Shown here: piece after piece, positions 26,111-34,561 of the stretch
Position numbering within the stretch: position 1 is the stretch's first letter
How the letters are laid out: every line of letters starts with the position of its first letter
NCBI GenBank assembly: GCA_021463145.1
Contig: JAJTWZ010000024.1
Span: 1 to 57,097 of the forward strand
From: Blastocatellia bacterium
GTDB taxonomy: Bacteria; Acidobacteriota; Blastocatellia; UBA7656; JADIYM01
Length of the DNA stretch: 57,097 nt
Direction of reading: 5' to 3'
Made by a program: the position numbers and the translations under genes
Notes under the pieces: generated by a model
Told to the model about the DNA's origin: nothing
The model's input: the letters and a program-made list of their open reading frames with translations, nothing else
The model's database searches: none

Positions 26111-28773
26111 TATGCCTCGAACTCCGTTAGCGGCTCGCCTGACCTTCTCGAGCGACTTCTTGTTCGTTCACCGGGTCGCCGCACCCGAGTCGTTGACGAG
26201 CTGTCATCCGGCAAGTTCCGTCCGCCAGGTGAGGTTCGTTGCGACCGCGAACGGCAGGTCTCCCGGTCGCGCATCCTCTGGGTCGCAAGGAGCTCTTCGG
26301 CTTGAGCCGACTCGAGAAACTCCGTGAGGCTTCTGATGTACTCGGTTCGTCTCCGACAATGCGCGATTCCCCCTCGCCCGAATATCTCGGCGCTAGCCAG
26401 CCTGACCTCCATCTCCGATCTCCCCTGAAACACCGAGTAGTGTTCGGATACGCATCTGATCCACCGAGCTCCGAAGTACGCATAGGCAGTGCCGGCATCG
26501 AACGGGTCGTATCGGACGGGAACATCCTTTCCGATTGCGCCTGGCGATCGGAACTCGTCGCCAACTGACCAGTAGTAGATTCGGCGGATCTGAAAACCGC
26601 GTCCCGCGACAATTCTCGCCGTTCCCTTCTTTGTCGACGGCAGCGACGCGATTCGAAAGTCGTTGTCATATGGAACGATCCGGCCCGACCGATTGCCGGT
26701 CCGTTCCATCGCTTTCTCAAATGCCTCACGAGGGCTCTGCCCGAGGGCCGGGTGCGGCCGCGCGTCGTAGATCTCGTAAGCCCACGTACACAAGTACTGC
26801 GACAGGTCGGGCAGGCTCCAGACAGCCTGACGCGCGGGAAGCTCCTTCCCGACGGCGATTCGCGGACGGCGGACGATCTGAGTGTTTCCAACCAGGGTGT
26901 GCACGATCTCGGAATTGGTCGTCCCAAAGAGGCGCTCGCATACGCTTCCGAAACGTGGAGCCCCCGGAGGTCTGCTCTTCTTTGTACATCGGTAGCGGGC
27001 CAGGAGCGTCTCGAAGTAAACGCTCTCGAACTCGTTGCCTCCGTCGACGACCATCGATTCCGGAAAGCGATTGTGCCGCTCGACGAGCTCTCGAAGGGCA
27101 AGCATGCATGAGCGGTAGCTCGGGGAATCGAAGACGAGAACGACGGAAAGGATTCGTCGCGAGTAGGCATCCGTGCAGATGGTCGCCCACGGCCTTCCGA
27201 GATTGACACCGCTTTGTGAGTCGACGAGCTCAATGTCGAGTTCCGTGTGGTCCGCATGGACGATCTCGAAGGGGCGATCGCCATGACGTGGCGTCGTTGC
27301 ATTAAGTGTCCAATGGAACGGCGTCTCCGCGTAGGCGGCTCGTCTGCCTTCACGCCGCATGGTCTGGTGAGGTCCGCTTCGGCGGCGAACCGCCTCGGTC
27401 ATCGACTTGTAACTGGGCGGCGCGACGCCTCTTCGTGCGCACTCGGCGATGAGAGCCTCGTGCACGCGGCGAATCGAGACGCGCTTGCCGGTCTCGAACC
27501 GAGTACGCACAAACTCATCCATGAGCTCGACCGTTGCTTCAGGCAGCTTCCGGCCTCGGTTACCGCGATGGCGCGTCCGCGGCAACAGACCGTCAAGTCC
27601 GGGCCGACCCGTGGCTATCGCCCGACGATATCGAGCCGACCATTCCTGGACGGTTCGGCGGGCGATCCCGGAGCATGTTCCAGACGAGAGATATGTATCG
27701 ACGACCGCAAGACGATCAAGTGCAACTCGAAGTTCGTCCGGGTGCCCCTGCGGAAGAGCGTGGAGGTCCCGAGGAGCGAGCAACTGTTCCTTGCTGGCGC
27801 TCTGGATGGCGCCGGAAGTCACCTGATCTTCGGCCACGGCGTGATCGAGAGTGACGATTCGTCCCGAAGCATCGAGCAGGGAAATGCCACGCTTCCCTAC
27901 GTTCACAACTGTCCACGGCTGCTCGTCCCACGAAAGCCTCTCACCACACGCGAGCCGTACACCAATCATGCGTGCCGGTGAGACACCGAGAAAAGCTCTC
28001 GCGGCTTCGACCGATCGGAACACGTTGATGTGACGAGGTGTCGCCAGCGCCTCGGCGTGCAGATCCACGTAGATGTCGCCAGTCGCCACAAGCCTGTAGA
28101 CATCGTCAGCCGTCGCGCGACTTGTTCGCGCGAGCAGGTTGTCGAGTGATGTCGGCAAGCCCTTTGGAATGGCCGAGAGCACTTCGTTACGCGCTTCCTC
28201 CGATACGGAGTCCGCTGAATCGCCAAGATAGTCAGAGAGAAATCGAAGGTTGCGCTGATAGGTCCATTCGATCGCCGTCGAACTTACGACTCGATAGGAG
28301 AGCCCCGCTTCTGCGGCGAATGCCTCAGCCGGTGGACATTTCCATTCGCCTCGCTCGAGTCGGTAGCGCTCTGGGCTGTTCCGGGCAAGCTTCTGGAGTC
28401 GAGTATCCGACTTGCAATCCTCCCACCAGGCACTGATCGCCGACAGAATGAAAAAGCTGGGTATGTGCCGAAGCGTGACACTTCTGCCACTCGAGGCATG
28501 GTAAGTGAGTTCCATTGTCGAAGGCTGATCGTAGTACTCGAGCACTGAAGGGTCGTGTTCGAGCTCGATGATTCGAGCCAGCTCGAGCGTGTGGTTGCGG
28601 AACTGAATCGTGCAGCCCATCTTGGCGCTTGGATAGCGTCCGCGGACGTTTCCGTGTCCGGAGCGTACGGCGCGGGCTGGCGATGACGCTCGAATCTGAT
28701 CGACTATTCGCCGGGCCGTTTCACTCAGGCCAAGGTCGACGCACCAGCGCTCGAATCCGTTGATATCGAGCAT
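26107..28773 (-). CDS. tnsAB: Fused TnsA-TnsB transposase
   Basis: ATG 28773 follows GGAGG by five bases (888 residues). The first 180 residues look like a TnsA endonuclease: RNHTLELARIIELEHDPSVL, then YYDQPSTMELTY, then a WWEDCKS that supplies the E-x-x-K of the active site. The position where TnsA has HTPDF reads HIPSF, so the catalytic Asp may be missing. The rest is TnsB/TniA-like: a helix-turn-helix region, then a DDE integrase core with HADHTELD (about 506-513), VVDGGNEF (Asp about 577) and SVCERLFGT (Glu about 613). TnsB cuts and joins the 3' ends; TnsA would cut the 5' ends. Fusions of this kind are known in some Tn7-like families. Confidence 0.85.
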   Translation of the reverse strand: MLDINGFERWCVDLGLSETARRIVDQIRASSPARAVRSGHGNVRGRYPSAKMGCTIQFRNHTLELARIIELEHDPSVLEYYDQPSTMELTYHASSGRSVTLRHIPSFFILSAISAWWEDCKSDTRLQKLARNSPERYRLERGEWKCPPAEAFAAEAGLSYRVVSSTAIEWTYQRNLRFLSDYLGDSADSVSEEARNEVLSAIPKGLPTSLDNLLARTSRATADDVYRLVATGDIYVDLHAEALATPRHINVFRSVEAARAFLGVSPARMIGVRLACGERLSWDEQPWTVVNVGKRGISLLDASGRIVTLDHAVAEDQVTSGAIQSASKEQLLAPRDLHALPQGHPDELRVALDRLAVVDTYLSSGTCSGIARRTVQEWSARYRRAIATGRPGLDGLLPRTRHRGNRGRKLPEATVELMDEFVRTRFETGKRVSIRRVHEALIAECARRGVAPPSYKSMTEAVRRRSGPHQTMRREGRRAAYAETPFHWTLNATTPRHGDRPFEIVHADHTELDIELVDSQSGVNLGRPWATICTDAYSRRILSVVLVFDSPSYRSCMLALRELVERHNRFPESMVVDGGNEFESVYFETLLARYRCTKKSRPPGAPRFGSVCERLFGTTNSEIVHTLVGNTQIVRRPRIAVGKELPARQAVWSLPDLSQYLCTWAYEIYDARPHPALGQSPREAFEKAMERTGNRSGRIVPYDNDFRIASLPSTKKGTARIVAGRGFQIRRIYYWSVGDEFRSPGAIGKDVPVRYDPFDAGTAYAYFGARWIRCVSEHYSVFQGRSEMEVRLASAEIFGRGGIAHCRRRTEYIRSLTEFLESAQAEELLATQRMRDRETCRSRSQRTSPGGRNLPDDSSSTTRVRRPGERTRSRSRRSGEPLTEFEAY

Positions 28774-28995
28774 CGACACCTCCGTAAAACGGGGGCCGAG
28801 ATCGCTAAGGGCTATCTTCCTGCACGTCGATAGTGGCGCGTCACGACCTGGAAACGCAAGTCCGGGTTCTCATTCACTTGGATCTCGATGGAACCGGACT
28901 AGGTCGAATACACGCGGCCTGACCCTTGCAGTCGTGCATGAAGCTCTCGCCGAGCTCTATCAGGGTCCTTTCACGTACGGGGTCCTACAAGTTCT

Positions 28996-29973
28996 TCAAT
29001 CGACAGTCCGCACGACAGGAACGATGTCGTCGCCAGCGACGAGCACCGGATGCATCCACCGCAGGACGAGCTTCCGGTCTCCGTCCTTCGGACCGGTCCA
29101 GAAATGATGCCAGTGCGCCCGACGGATATGCGGCCGCGGCGAAGCGTGCGAGCCGTCGCGCGACGCTGCGGCCGCCGTTCGGGCAGTGCGCAGGGCATTG
29201 CCGAGCCTCACGGCTGTCTCCCAGATGGTAGGCGAGTTCGGCGTTCGGACGGAATCGCGAAAGCCCGCGGGTTCGCGCTTCGGATCCTTCCGGGTGGCAA
29301 TCTCCGCGGCTTCCGAACAGAGGTAGAGAACGACCGATACGAGCGGCGAGACGGACATGATTTCGTCCCGGCGGCCGACGACGTCGAGAATGCCGCGAAG
29401 CGTTCCGGCGAGGCGCATCTGCCGGTCGCCCTCCGCAATCATCCGGTCGATCGCCTGGCGAAGATCGCCACCGAGATGAAGCGGTACGGCAACCAGGTCG
29501 CCGGACTCAAGATCGATGAGCAGGCGGAGCTCGCTCCGGCCGTCGTTCGTATCCCATTCCAAATGAGCGTAGAAGCCGGCGATCGGTATTCCGCCAATCT
29601 CGCGGCCCGGTGTCTCGACGTAGACGCACCATTCGGGCAACCGCTCGAGGACGTCGGTCGGCAGATCGCCGGCAACCGGCGTGTGCCACAGCTCCTCGAG
29701 AATATCCGAATCCAGAACATAGATTCCTTGAGTCCGTCGCCACGTGGAAACTGCGCTGACGAGCGCGATGTCTGGAGCCGAGCCCGCCGAGACGCGGCTC
29801 GACCCGCCGCCCGAGACGACGGCGTAGGCGCCGGCCATCGGCACCCAGCACCAGTCAGGCCAGTCGGGCAGTCCCCTGCCCTTCGCGGCGCGAAAGTCCC
29901 GCATCTGGTCAAACGCGTGAGGGTAGCGCCTGCGGACATCGTGGACGTGATCGAGTGGTCGTGGTGTGCCCAT
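28996..29973 (-). CDS. acrVA2: AcrVA2-family anti-CRISPR-like protein, intact copy carried by the transposon
   Basis: Protein of 325 residues, close to the 322 of Moraxella AcrVA2. Shared features in order: an N-terminal PHAFDQMRDF helix, LPDWPDWCWVPMAGAYAVV, STWRRTQGIYVLD, LPTDVLERLPEWCVYVETPG, GFYAHLEWD, VVLYLCSEAAEI, and a basic C-terminal RPHIRRAHWHHFWTG with LVLRWMHPVLVAG. AcrVA2 acts in the cytosol on nascent Cas12a to destroy its mRNA. This copy is about 75-88 % identical at DNA level, where compared, to the interrupted copy that surrounds the transposon. It lies between tnsAB and the right end, the usual cargo position. Whether it acts on Cas12a is inferred. Confidence 0.75.
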   Translation of the reverse strand: MGTPRPLDHVHDVRRRYPHAFDQMRDFRAAKGRGLPDWPDWCWVPMAGAYAVVSGGGSSRVSAGSAPDIALVSAVSTWRRTQGIYVLDSDILEELWHTPVAGDLPTDVLERLPEWCVYVETPGREIGGIPIAGFYAHLEWDTNDGRSELRLLIDLESGDLVAVPLHLGGDLRQAIDRMIAEGDRQMRLAGTLRGILDVVGRRDEIMSVSPLVSVVLYLCSEAAEIATRKDPKREPAGFRDSVRTPNSPTIWETAVRLGNALRTARTAAAASRDGSHASPRPHIRRAHWHHFWTGPKDGDRKLVLRWMHPVLVAGDDIVPVVRTVD

Positions 29974-30186
29974 TGGGAGTTTCGGAGCTATTCGGTGGCC
30001 GTGCCCGACCCTTGGCTACGTGCTTGAAGTGCCGGCTGCGATATGGGTTCAATCGGGACTCAGCGCTGGCATATGCCTCAAACGTCTCGCGGCGGCCGAC
30101 TCGTGAATCAGGCTTACTCTCGAGTTTCCTACAAAGGTCACTGCAAGCATATCGTTCCAAAGCGCTGACTTATGGGTGAACCGACA

Positions 30187-30407
30187 ATCGAAATGTCGCT
30201 GGCGGCTTCGACTGCGACGCGACCGGATCCCCCACCTGAGACGACGGCGTAGGCGCCGGCTACGGGCACCCAGCACCAGTCGGGCCAGTCCGGAAGCCCC
30301 CTCCCCTTCTCCCGCCGGAACTCCCTCATCTGATCGAAGGCGTGCGGGTATCGACGACGAACGTCGTGGACGTGCCCGAGAGGTCGCGGTGTGTTGACGT
30401 GTGCCAT
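30187..30407 (-). pseudogene. AcrVA2-family protein, N-terminal part (split by transposon)
   Basis: From ATG 30407 this reads MAHVNTPRPLGHVHDV, then PHAFDQMREF, LPDWPDWCWVPVAGAYAVV and ASDISI, then enters the transposon end. The intact copy has the same order. It joins in frame to the C-terminal part at 22356-23118, giving ...SDISI-VAAVGTW..., against PDIALVSAVSTW in the intact copy. On its own it encodes only the first quarter of the protein. Confidence 0.8.
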
Positions 30408-30541
30408 CATCAGGTTACCGGCGAGCGCTTGCGGCGCGAGGCCGTCAGGCCATAACCCCGTCCGCCGCCGGGACGATAGCGAACCCTGTCCCGTTGCATC
30501 AACGGCGATCACCATTGCGGGACCCGGCCAGTCTCGACCGA

Positions 30542-30775
30542 TCAAGAACGCACGCTCGATAGCGTCCCGCGCGCAAGGCAGCGTGCGCAGACGAAGTGCG
30601 GGCGTGCGCGGGATTGCCCGTGAGTGTGACGAGTTGTGGGGAAGTCGATGTGGCCTCCGCATATCTCGCCCAATTGGGCCTCCGACGCGACGACCAGGAT
30701 CTCGTACGTGCTGTTGGTCGTCGTGATTCGAATCCGGTCCCCGGTGCGCAGGTCGTCGAGTCGGAGTTGTTCCAT
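30542..30775 (-). CDS. Small hypothetical protein with a CxxC
   Basis: ATG 30775 to 30542, 77 residues, beginning MEQLRLDDLRTGDRIRITTT and containing STYEILVVASEAQLG and a late FVCARC. GGACAG precedes the start. The first half has the beta-rich look of a small nucleic-acid-binding or SH3-like domain. It lies 37 bp after the first CxxC-family gene and may be co-transcribed with it. Function unknown. Confidence 0.5.
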   Translation of the reverse strand: MEQLRLDDLRTGDRIRITTTNSTYEILVVASEAQLGEICGGHIDFPTTRHTHGQSRARPHFVCARCLARGTLSSVRS

Positions 30776-30812
30776 GATCTTCTGTCCTGAAAAAGCGACG
30801 TCTGTGGACATT

Positions 30813-31487
30813 TCATGCCAAATCTTTGCTGAAAGCGCGTATCGCATCGAGCGACTCCGTGACCGCGGCGACGTGTGTGGAGAGCGACTCGTGCGCCTCG
30901 CGAACCGCGCTGAGAGTCGCGATCGCCGTCGCATACTGCTTCTCGAAAACCTCGGAAAGCGCGGGTGACTCCTCCGCCCACATCGACTCGACGAAGCGGT
31001 CGTGCATGAATCCGACGTCCTCGATCGTGCGCTTGAGCAGTTCGGCCGATGAGATCGGCTCGAGCGAGCAAACGAGCTCGTCGGCGGCGACGTCGAGCCG
31101 GTCGAGTGCCCGAAGCAGCGCCACCGCCGGGGCCTTGATTGGCGTCGCGGCGTAGGCGACCTGCGCGGCATCCGCTTCCTCGTTCTGGGCGTCGGACTTC
31201 GAGGCGTCGTCGCCGCGAGAGTCCGAGAACACGATGTGTCCACCGTGGGTTCGCGAAGCCTGGCAGAGCGGACAGTCATCGACGAAGAACTCGTCGGGCG
31301 AGAATTCCGCCGTCCTCTTCGCCATGACCTCGGCGGTGGGCGCGTCGACGTGGACGAGCGTGAATACCCCGGCGCGAGTGAATAGTGCGTCCTCGCCGTA
31401 GACGCGACGAAGGTCGTCGTCCGACTCGGTCTCGTTGCTCAACAAAGGTTCAATCGACATTGCGTTCCTCCGTGTGTGATTCGACAT
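30813..31487 (-). CDS. CxxC paralogue family, copy 1
   Basis: The frame gives 224 residues; the ATG nearest the conserved region is in MSIEPLLSNETESDDDLRRVYG, so the first nine codons may not be translated. The protein has VFTLVHVDAPTAE, then FVDDCPLCQ, an acidic middle, and a helical C-terminal half with LLRALDRLDVAADELVCSLE, IEDVGFMHDRFVESMW and VFEKQYATAIATLSAVREAH. Two paralogues lie at 41285-41884 and 42561-43174. The CxxC pair could bind metal or act in redox. I do not know the family; its three-fold presence marks this module. Confidence 0.7.
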   Translation of the reverse strand: MSNHTRRNAMSIEPLLSNETESDDDLRRVYGEDALFTRAGVFTLVHVDAPTAEVMAKRTAEFSPDEFFVDDCPLCQASRTHGGHIVFSDSRGDDASKSDAQNEEADAAQVAYAATPIKAPAVALLRALDRLDVAADELVCSLEPISSAELLKRTIEDVGFMHDRFVESMWAEESPALSEVFEKQYATAIATLSAVREAHESLSTHVAAVTESLDAIRAFSKDLA

Positions 31488-31544
31488 ACCTCGACGCGGC
31501 CCTCGCGGGTTCCGGCTGTACTTGAAGCTGTTCGGCTCCGCGCG

Positions 31545-32930
31545 TCAGCCGGTGGCGCCGAAGAGCGAGGGTTGAAGAAGCCTGCCAACTGGAGCGACCG
31601 CGTCCGGATGCGCGTCGAGCCAGGCCTGTTCGAACCCGCTTCCACGCACCTTCTCGTCGGCGTCAGATGGCGCCACGACAAAGAACTCCTCCGAGGTGTG
31701 TGGCCCCTGCGGCTCGCGCTCGCGCCGGAACGCGTAGCGGACGTCGTTCGCTTCGAAGAGCTTCGCTCCCCGGGCAAGGTGCCCGTCCAAAAGAGCGTTC
31801 ATCTCGGCCTCGGTACCCGTCGCGATGCGCTCGGTCGAGCGTCTGGCCGTCACGCGCCCTGAAGCCGCCTTCCGATACAGACGCCGGATGCGCCAGAGTG
31901 CGTGCTCGCGCCTGCCGACCTGGTCCCGGAAGGCGTCGAGTGCGTCTTCGATTCCCGCCCGCTCGACAAACGACCGAAGCGACCCCTGGCGAAAGAAGAG
32001 CGGGACGCGGAAGTTGAAGGCAAGCGCCCGGTGTTCCATCAGAAGATCCCGGGCGATACGCTCCGCGGGTTCGCGACGCCACCGCTCGATGACCGAGGGG
32101 TCGGACCACGGCTTCTGGAACGGACAGAATCTGCAACAGGAGCGTGGAGCCGACTCGCCGAGCTCGCGCTCGAGCCAGGCGATCGCCGACTCGCGACTCG
32201 TATCCCAGCGGAGCATCGGATAGTCGCCGATCTCGAAGGCCGTTGCTTCCGGAGCGTCGAGCCACCAGGGATCATCGACGGAGACCTTCATCGATGAGTT
32301 CCCCACCCCGGATCGCCTGAGGTTCCGTTCGGCGATCGCGGCCTCGCACTTCCCAATGCGTGACACCTCATCGCGGTCAAACCCGAACGCATGCACGAAT
32401 CGACCGTCGATTCGAAGGTGGTCGCGAATCGTGCGGTCGACGGGCACGCCCTTCGATCGCTGTGAACACACCCGGTCTCCCGCTGTCGTCGGCAGGGTTC
32501 CGGCCTCGTGCATCTCGTCGCTGAGACGGTAGTCCCCGTCGATGTACAGGTCGGAAGGCGCACGGGAATCCTCGAGGACGCGCGAGGATTCTCTGCCTGT
32601 TCGAGTCCGGGCGACCTGGAGGAAGCGGACCCGGTGACGGCGCATGTCGGGCAGCACGATCCGGCGGTGAAAGTCGCGCGTGTCGGTGAACTCGTCGCCG
32701 GTCTGGGCCATGACGACGACGAGCTCCGCGGGCTCGAAGGGACGCGACTGTGGCTCTCGCAGGAACCGTTCGAGAATGTAGATGCTGTCGACACCGCCGC
32801 CATAACTCTGGACGTAGGGTACGTCCCGCTCGACTGGACGATTGCGGAGCCGCCCGATGATCGAGTCGAGCGCGACGCTTCGCGCCGTGGCGGCAACGAC
32901 GGGTAAGGATCGCCGGGTAGGGGAGGTCAC
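31545..32930 (-). CDS. PAPS-reductase-like PP-loop protein
   Basis: GTG start at 32930, 461 residues. The PP-loop is QSYGGGVDSI (41-50), a variant of SGGxDS, followed by VVVMAQTGDEFTDT. A central QRSKGVPVDRTIRDHL and a CCRFCPFQKPW cysteine cluster (about 273-283) resemble phage and plasmid PAPS-reductase-family proteins and the sulphur-handling DndC. It activates a substrate by adenylation; candidates are sulphur transfer to DNA or tRNA, or a nucleotide modification. No dnd or ssp partner genes are present, so classical DNA phosphorothioation is unlikely. Start codon chosen from the family-like onset of the PP-loop; the ribosome site AGGAAC is weak. Confidence 0.78.
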   Translation of the reverse strand: MTSPTRRSLPVVAATARSVALDSIIGRLRNRPVERDVPYVQSYGGGVDSIYILERFLREPQSRPFEPAELVVVMAQTGDEFTDTRDFHRRIVLPDMRRHRVRFLQVARTRTGRESSRVLEDSRAPSDLYIDGDYRLSDEMHEAGTLPTTAGDRVCSQRSKGVPVDRTIRDHLRIDGRFVHAFGFDRDEVSRIGKCEAAIAERNLRRSGVGNSSMKVSVDDPWWLDAPEATAFEIGDYPMLRWDTSRESAIAWLERELGESAPRSCCRFCPFQKPWSDPSVIERWRREPAERIARDLLMEHRALAFNFRVPLFFRQGSLRSFVERAGIEDALDAFRDQVGRREHALWRIRRLYRKAASGRVTARRSTERIATGTEAEMNALLDGHLARGAKLFEANDVRYAFRREREPQGPHTSEEFFVVAPSDADEKVRGSGFEQAWLDAHPDAVAPVGRLLQPSLFGATG

Positions 32931-33069
32931 GAAGCTGTTCCTTTCGCCCGCGCCCGAAGGCGGACGGGTCCCTCCCCCGCGCTCGGCGAAAGCGGGAGTG
33001 GCGCAGGGGCGCGCACGGCACCGACAACACCTTCAGTCCGTTATCGGACTCACGGTATCCCGGGGCGGT

Positions 33070-33306
33070 CTATGACCGCAGGTAGTCGATGTCGCGACGT
33101 GCCTTCAGCGCGTGTGCTTCACGGAGCGTGAGGCCGATGAAGTCTTCGGGCTCGAAGCTGATCTCGTCCGGGTAGTAGGAGAAGAGCCGGTGCTCCGAAT
33201 CGTCGTCGAGCGTGACGAACACTTCGGGCATGGGGTCTGAGAGCCCTTCGGGCATCTTCGTGATTCGCGCCCGGCGGATGCGGGCGTTCGGATCCGGAGC
33301 GTTCAC
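33070..33306 (-). CDS. Small hypothetical protein
   Basis: 78 residues, beginning MNAPDPNARIRRARITK, with EVFVTLDDDSEHRLFSYYPD and a C-terminal LREAHALKARRDIDYLR helix. The start overlaps the stop of the gene upstream by four bases (ATGA), so the two are translated together. The beta-strand then helix pattern and acidic content are protein-like. No family recognised. Confidence 0.65.
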   Translation of the reverse strand: MNAPDPNARIRRARITKMPEGLSDPMPEVFVTLDDDSEHRLFSYYPDEISFEPEDFIGLTLREAHALKARRDIDYLRS

Positions 33307-33884
33307 GATCGGGCCTCGCCTGCCGGCAGGACGTCGACGACGTGGAGCTCGACGAAGCCGGACTTCACGCGGCGACCCGTCGGACGGACGATCCCGGCCG
33401 TCGTGAGCGCCTCGAGCATTCCGGCATTCTCCTCATAATCTTTGACGAGCGCTGTTTGTGAGTTCTCGCGGATGGCATACGCCGGAATGCAGACCGTGGC
33501 GGTCGCAAACGGCGCCCGGGTGTTGTCGTCCGTGAAGAGCTGCAGGGCGATTCCTCCGTGCGGAAAGACGGCCTGGAGGACCCGGCACCGCTGCCCCGAG
33601 AATACAACACTCTCGGGTCGCTCGAACGCGGGCGGACGGCGCGCGGGCTTTTCGCCGCTTTCGACCGCGAGTGTCTGGCGAATGTCGTCCGGGAGCGTGG
33701 CCCAGGGCGCGATGGCGCTCGCGAGCTCGTCGATCGATCCGAAGTCCTCCCAGAGCAGCATCGGGTCCGCTTCATCGTCTGTGATGGTGCAGTCCGAAAC
33801 CTGGGCGAAGAGAGACCGCAGTGGCGGATCCCATCCGACGACAATCTCGATTCCCGGCTTGCTGTCTATCGTGTAGCGACTCAT
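33303..33884 (-). CDS. Hypothetical protein
   Basis: 193 residues with a good ribosome site (GGAGGACACGAGG) before ATG 33884. The N-terminal part begins MSRYTIDSKPGIEIVVGWDP, the middle carries PPAFERPESVVFSG, and the C-terminus ends VKSGFVELHVVDVLPAGEA. A YAIRENSQTALVKDYEENAG segment looks like a helix. No catalytic motif, signal or membrane segment. Coupled to the small gene downstream. Function unknown. Confidence 0.65.
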   Translation of the reverse strand: MSRYTIDSKPGIEIVVGWDPPLRSLFAQVSDCTITDDEADPMLLWEDFGSIDELASAIAPWATLPDDIRQTLAVESGEKPARRPPAFERPESVVFSGQRCRVLQAVFPHGGIALQLFTDDNTRAPFATATVCIPAYAIRENSQTALVKDYEENAGMLEALTTAGIVRPTGRRVKSGFVELHVVDVLPAGEARS

Positions 33885-33917
33885 CCTCGTGTCCTCCAGC
33901 CAGGGTTGCGATAACTG

Positions 33918-33954
33918 CCGGACGGGCCGGCCGCAAGGCCGTCGGCCCGTCCGG
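33918..33954. terminator. Strong GC-rich hairpin between two genes
   Basis: CCGGACGGGCCG (33918-33929) pairs perfectly with CGGCCCGTCCGG (33943-33954); an inner GCC/GGC pair closes a GCAA-type loop. It sits between the macrodomain gene stop and the next start on the minus strand. The minus-strand side has no T-run, so it is more likely a transcript-stabilising or attenuating hairpin than a classical terminator. Confidence 0.55.
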
Positions 33955-33983
33955 TAGTCTTTGCAACCGGAATGCCGGACACG

Positions 33984-34466
33984 TCAGCTCTGTGGGGCCA
34001 GGTCGTATACCGTGACGTCGATGCCGCGCTCGACGAGCTCACGAGCGACGACGGGACCGATCTCCCGCCACGTACCGCCCGCAAGCCCGCATCCGATGCG
34101 AGGCATGTGGACCGAAGCGCCGAGTTCGCGGGCGCTGGCTGCAACCGTCCGAAGTCCGCGTGCGATTGCATCGATCCGGACGGGCCGCTCGGCGCCGCGG
34201 CGACAAAGTCCGTGCTGTCCGACGAGGTTTGCGACGATGAGTCCGTTCTCGACGACGACGAACTGGACCTCGCCGAGCTCGAACGGCTGCGCTTGCCCGC
34301 CGCGCGCCCAGCTGCGGTAAAGGCGTTCGGGTTTGGTCCACCGCCGGCTGATGGCGAGAACGAAGCCCGCGCCCCACGCGCCGACGTCGTTGCAGACGTG
34401 AACGATGATCGCAGGCCGGTCCTCGGGCTGTGTTGCGTCACCGACCGTGTAGTTGATCGAGCTCAC
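33984..34466 (-). CDS. Macrodomain protein (ADP-ribose binding/hydrolysing)
   Basis: I chose the GTG at 34466 (160 residues), because AAGGAGG lies six bases upstream of it and inside the longer frame. The macrodomain signatures are GDATQP near the N-terminus, HVCNDVGAWGAGF as the phosphate-binding loop, and IGCGLAGGTW as the second loop. Such proteins bind or remove ADP-ribose, ADP-ribose 1''-phosphate or related groups, and are common on phages and plasmids. No NAD-consuming ADP-ribosyltransferase is visible nearby, although defence systems often act through NAD. A palindrome at 34562-34584 lies upstream. Confidence 0.82.
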   Translation of the reverse strand: MSSINYTVGDATQPEDRPAIIVHVCNDVGAWGAGFVLAISRRWTKPERLYRSWARGGQAQPFELGEVQFVVVENGLIVANLVGQHGLCRRGAERPVRIDAIARGLRTVAASARELGASVHMPRIGCGLAGGTWREIGPVVARELVERGIDVTVYDLAPQS

Positions 34467-34500
34467 GGCGCGCCTCCTTCTGGTCACTCATCGTCCGGCC

Positions 34501-34526
34501 GGGCCGGACGCGAAGTGTTCCGGCCC
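34501..34526. repeat. GC-rich hairpin upstream of the macrodomain gene
   Basis: GGGCCGGA (34501-34508) pairs with TCCGGCCC (34519-34526) across a 10-nt loop. It lies in the gap between the secreted-protein gene and the macrodomain gene and could end the upstream transcript. Confidence 0.4.
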
Positions 34527-34561
34527 CGGTTGGGACGGGCCGTCTGCCGAACTGCAAGCGG

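Larger units (their letters stand above)
23124..30186 (-). mobile_element. Tn7/Tn5053-like transposon carrying an AcrVA2-family gene
   Basis: The left end starts TGTCGTTTTACCCATAA (23124-23140). The right end is its inverted match, with TTATGGGT (30174-30181) then AACCGACA-like sequence to 30186. The flanking 5-mers are ATCGC (23119-23123) and ATCGA (30187-30191), a 5-bp target duplication with one mismatch. Removing the element and one duplication fuses the flanking AcrVA2 fragments in frame (984 bp, 328 codons including stop). Genes in order along the minus strand: AcrVA2-family cargo, tnsA-tnsB fusion, tnsC, tniQ. Length 7,063 bp. No resolvase or res-like region was recognised. Confidence 0.85.

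Noticed and set aside
16763-33055. TGAGTCCGATAACG shared at about 16763 and 33043 (and nearly at 13408)
   Set aside because: A 14-base match between two places is expected by chance in a window of this size.
33905-33966. Hairpin flanked by GTTGC and GCAAC as a possible integron attC site
   Set aside because: The core sites do not match the GTTRRRY/RYYYAAC consensus, and no integrase or cassette array is present.
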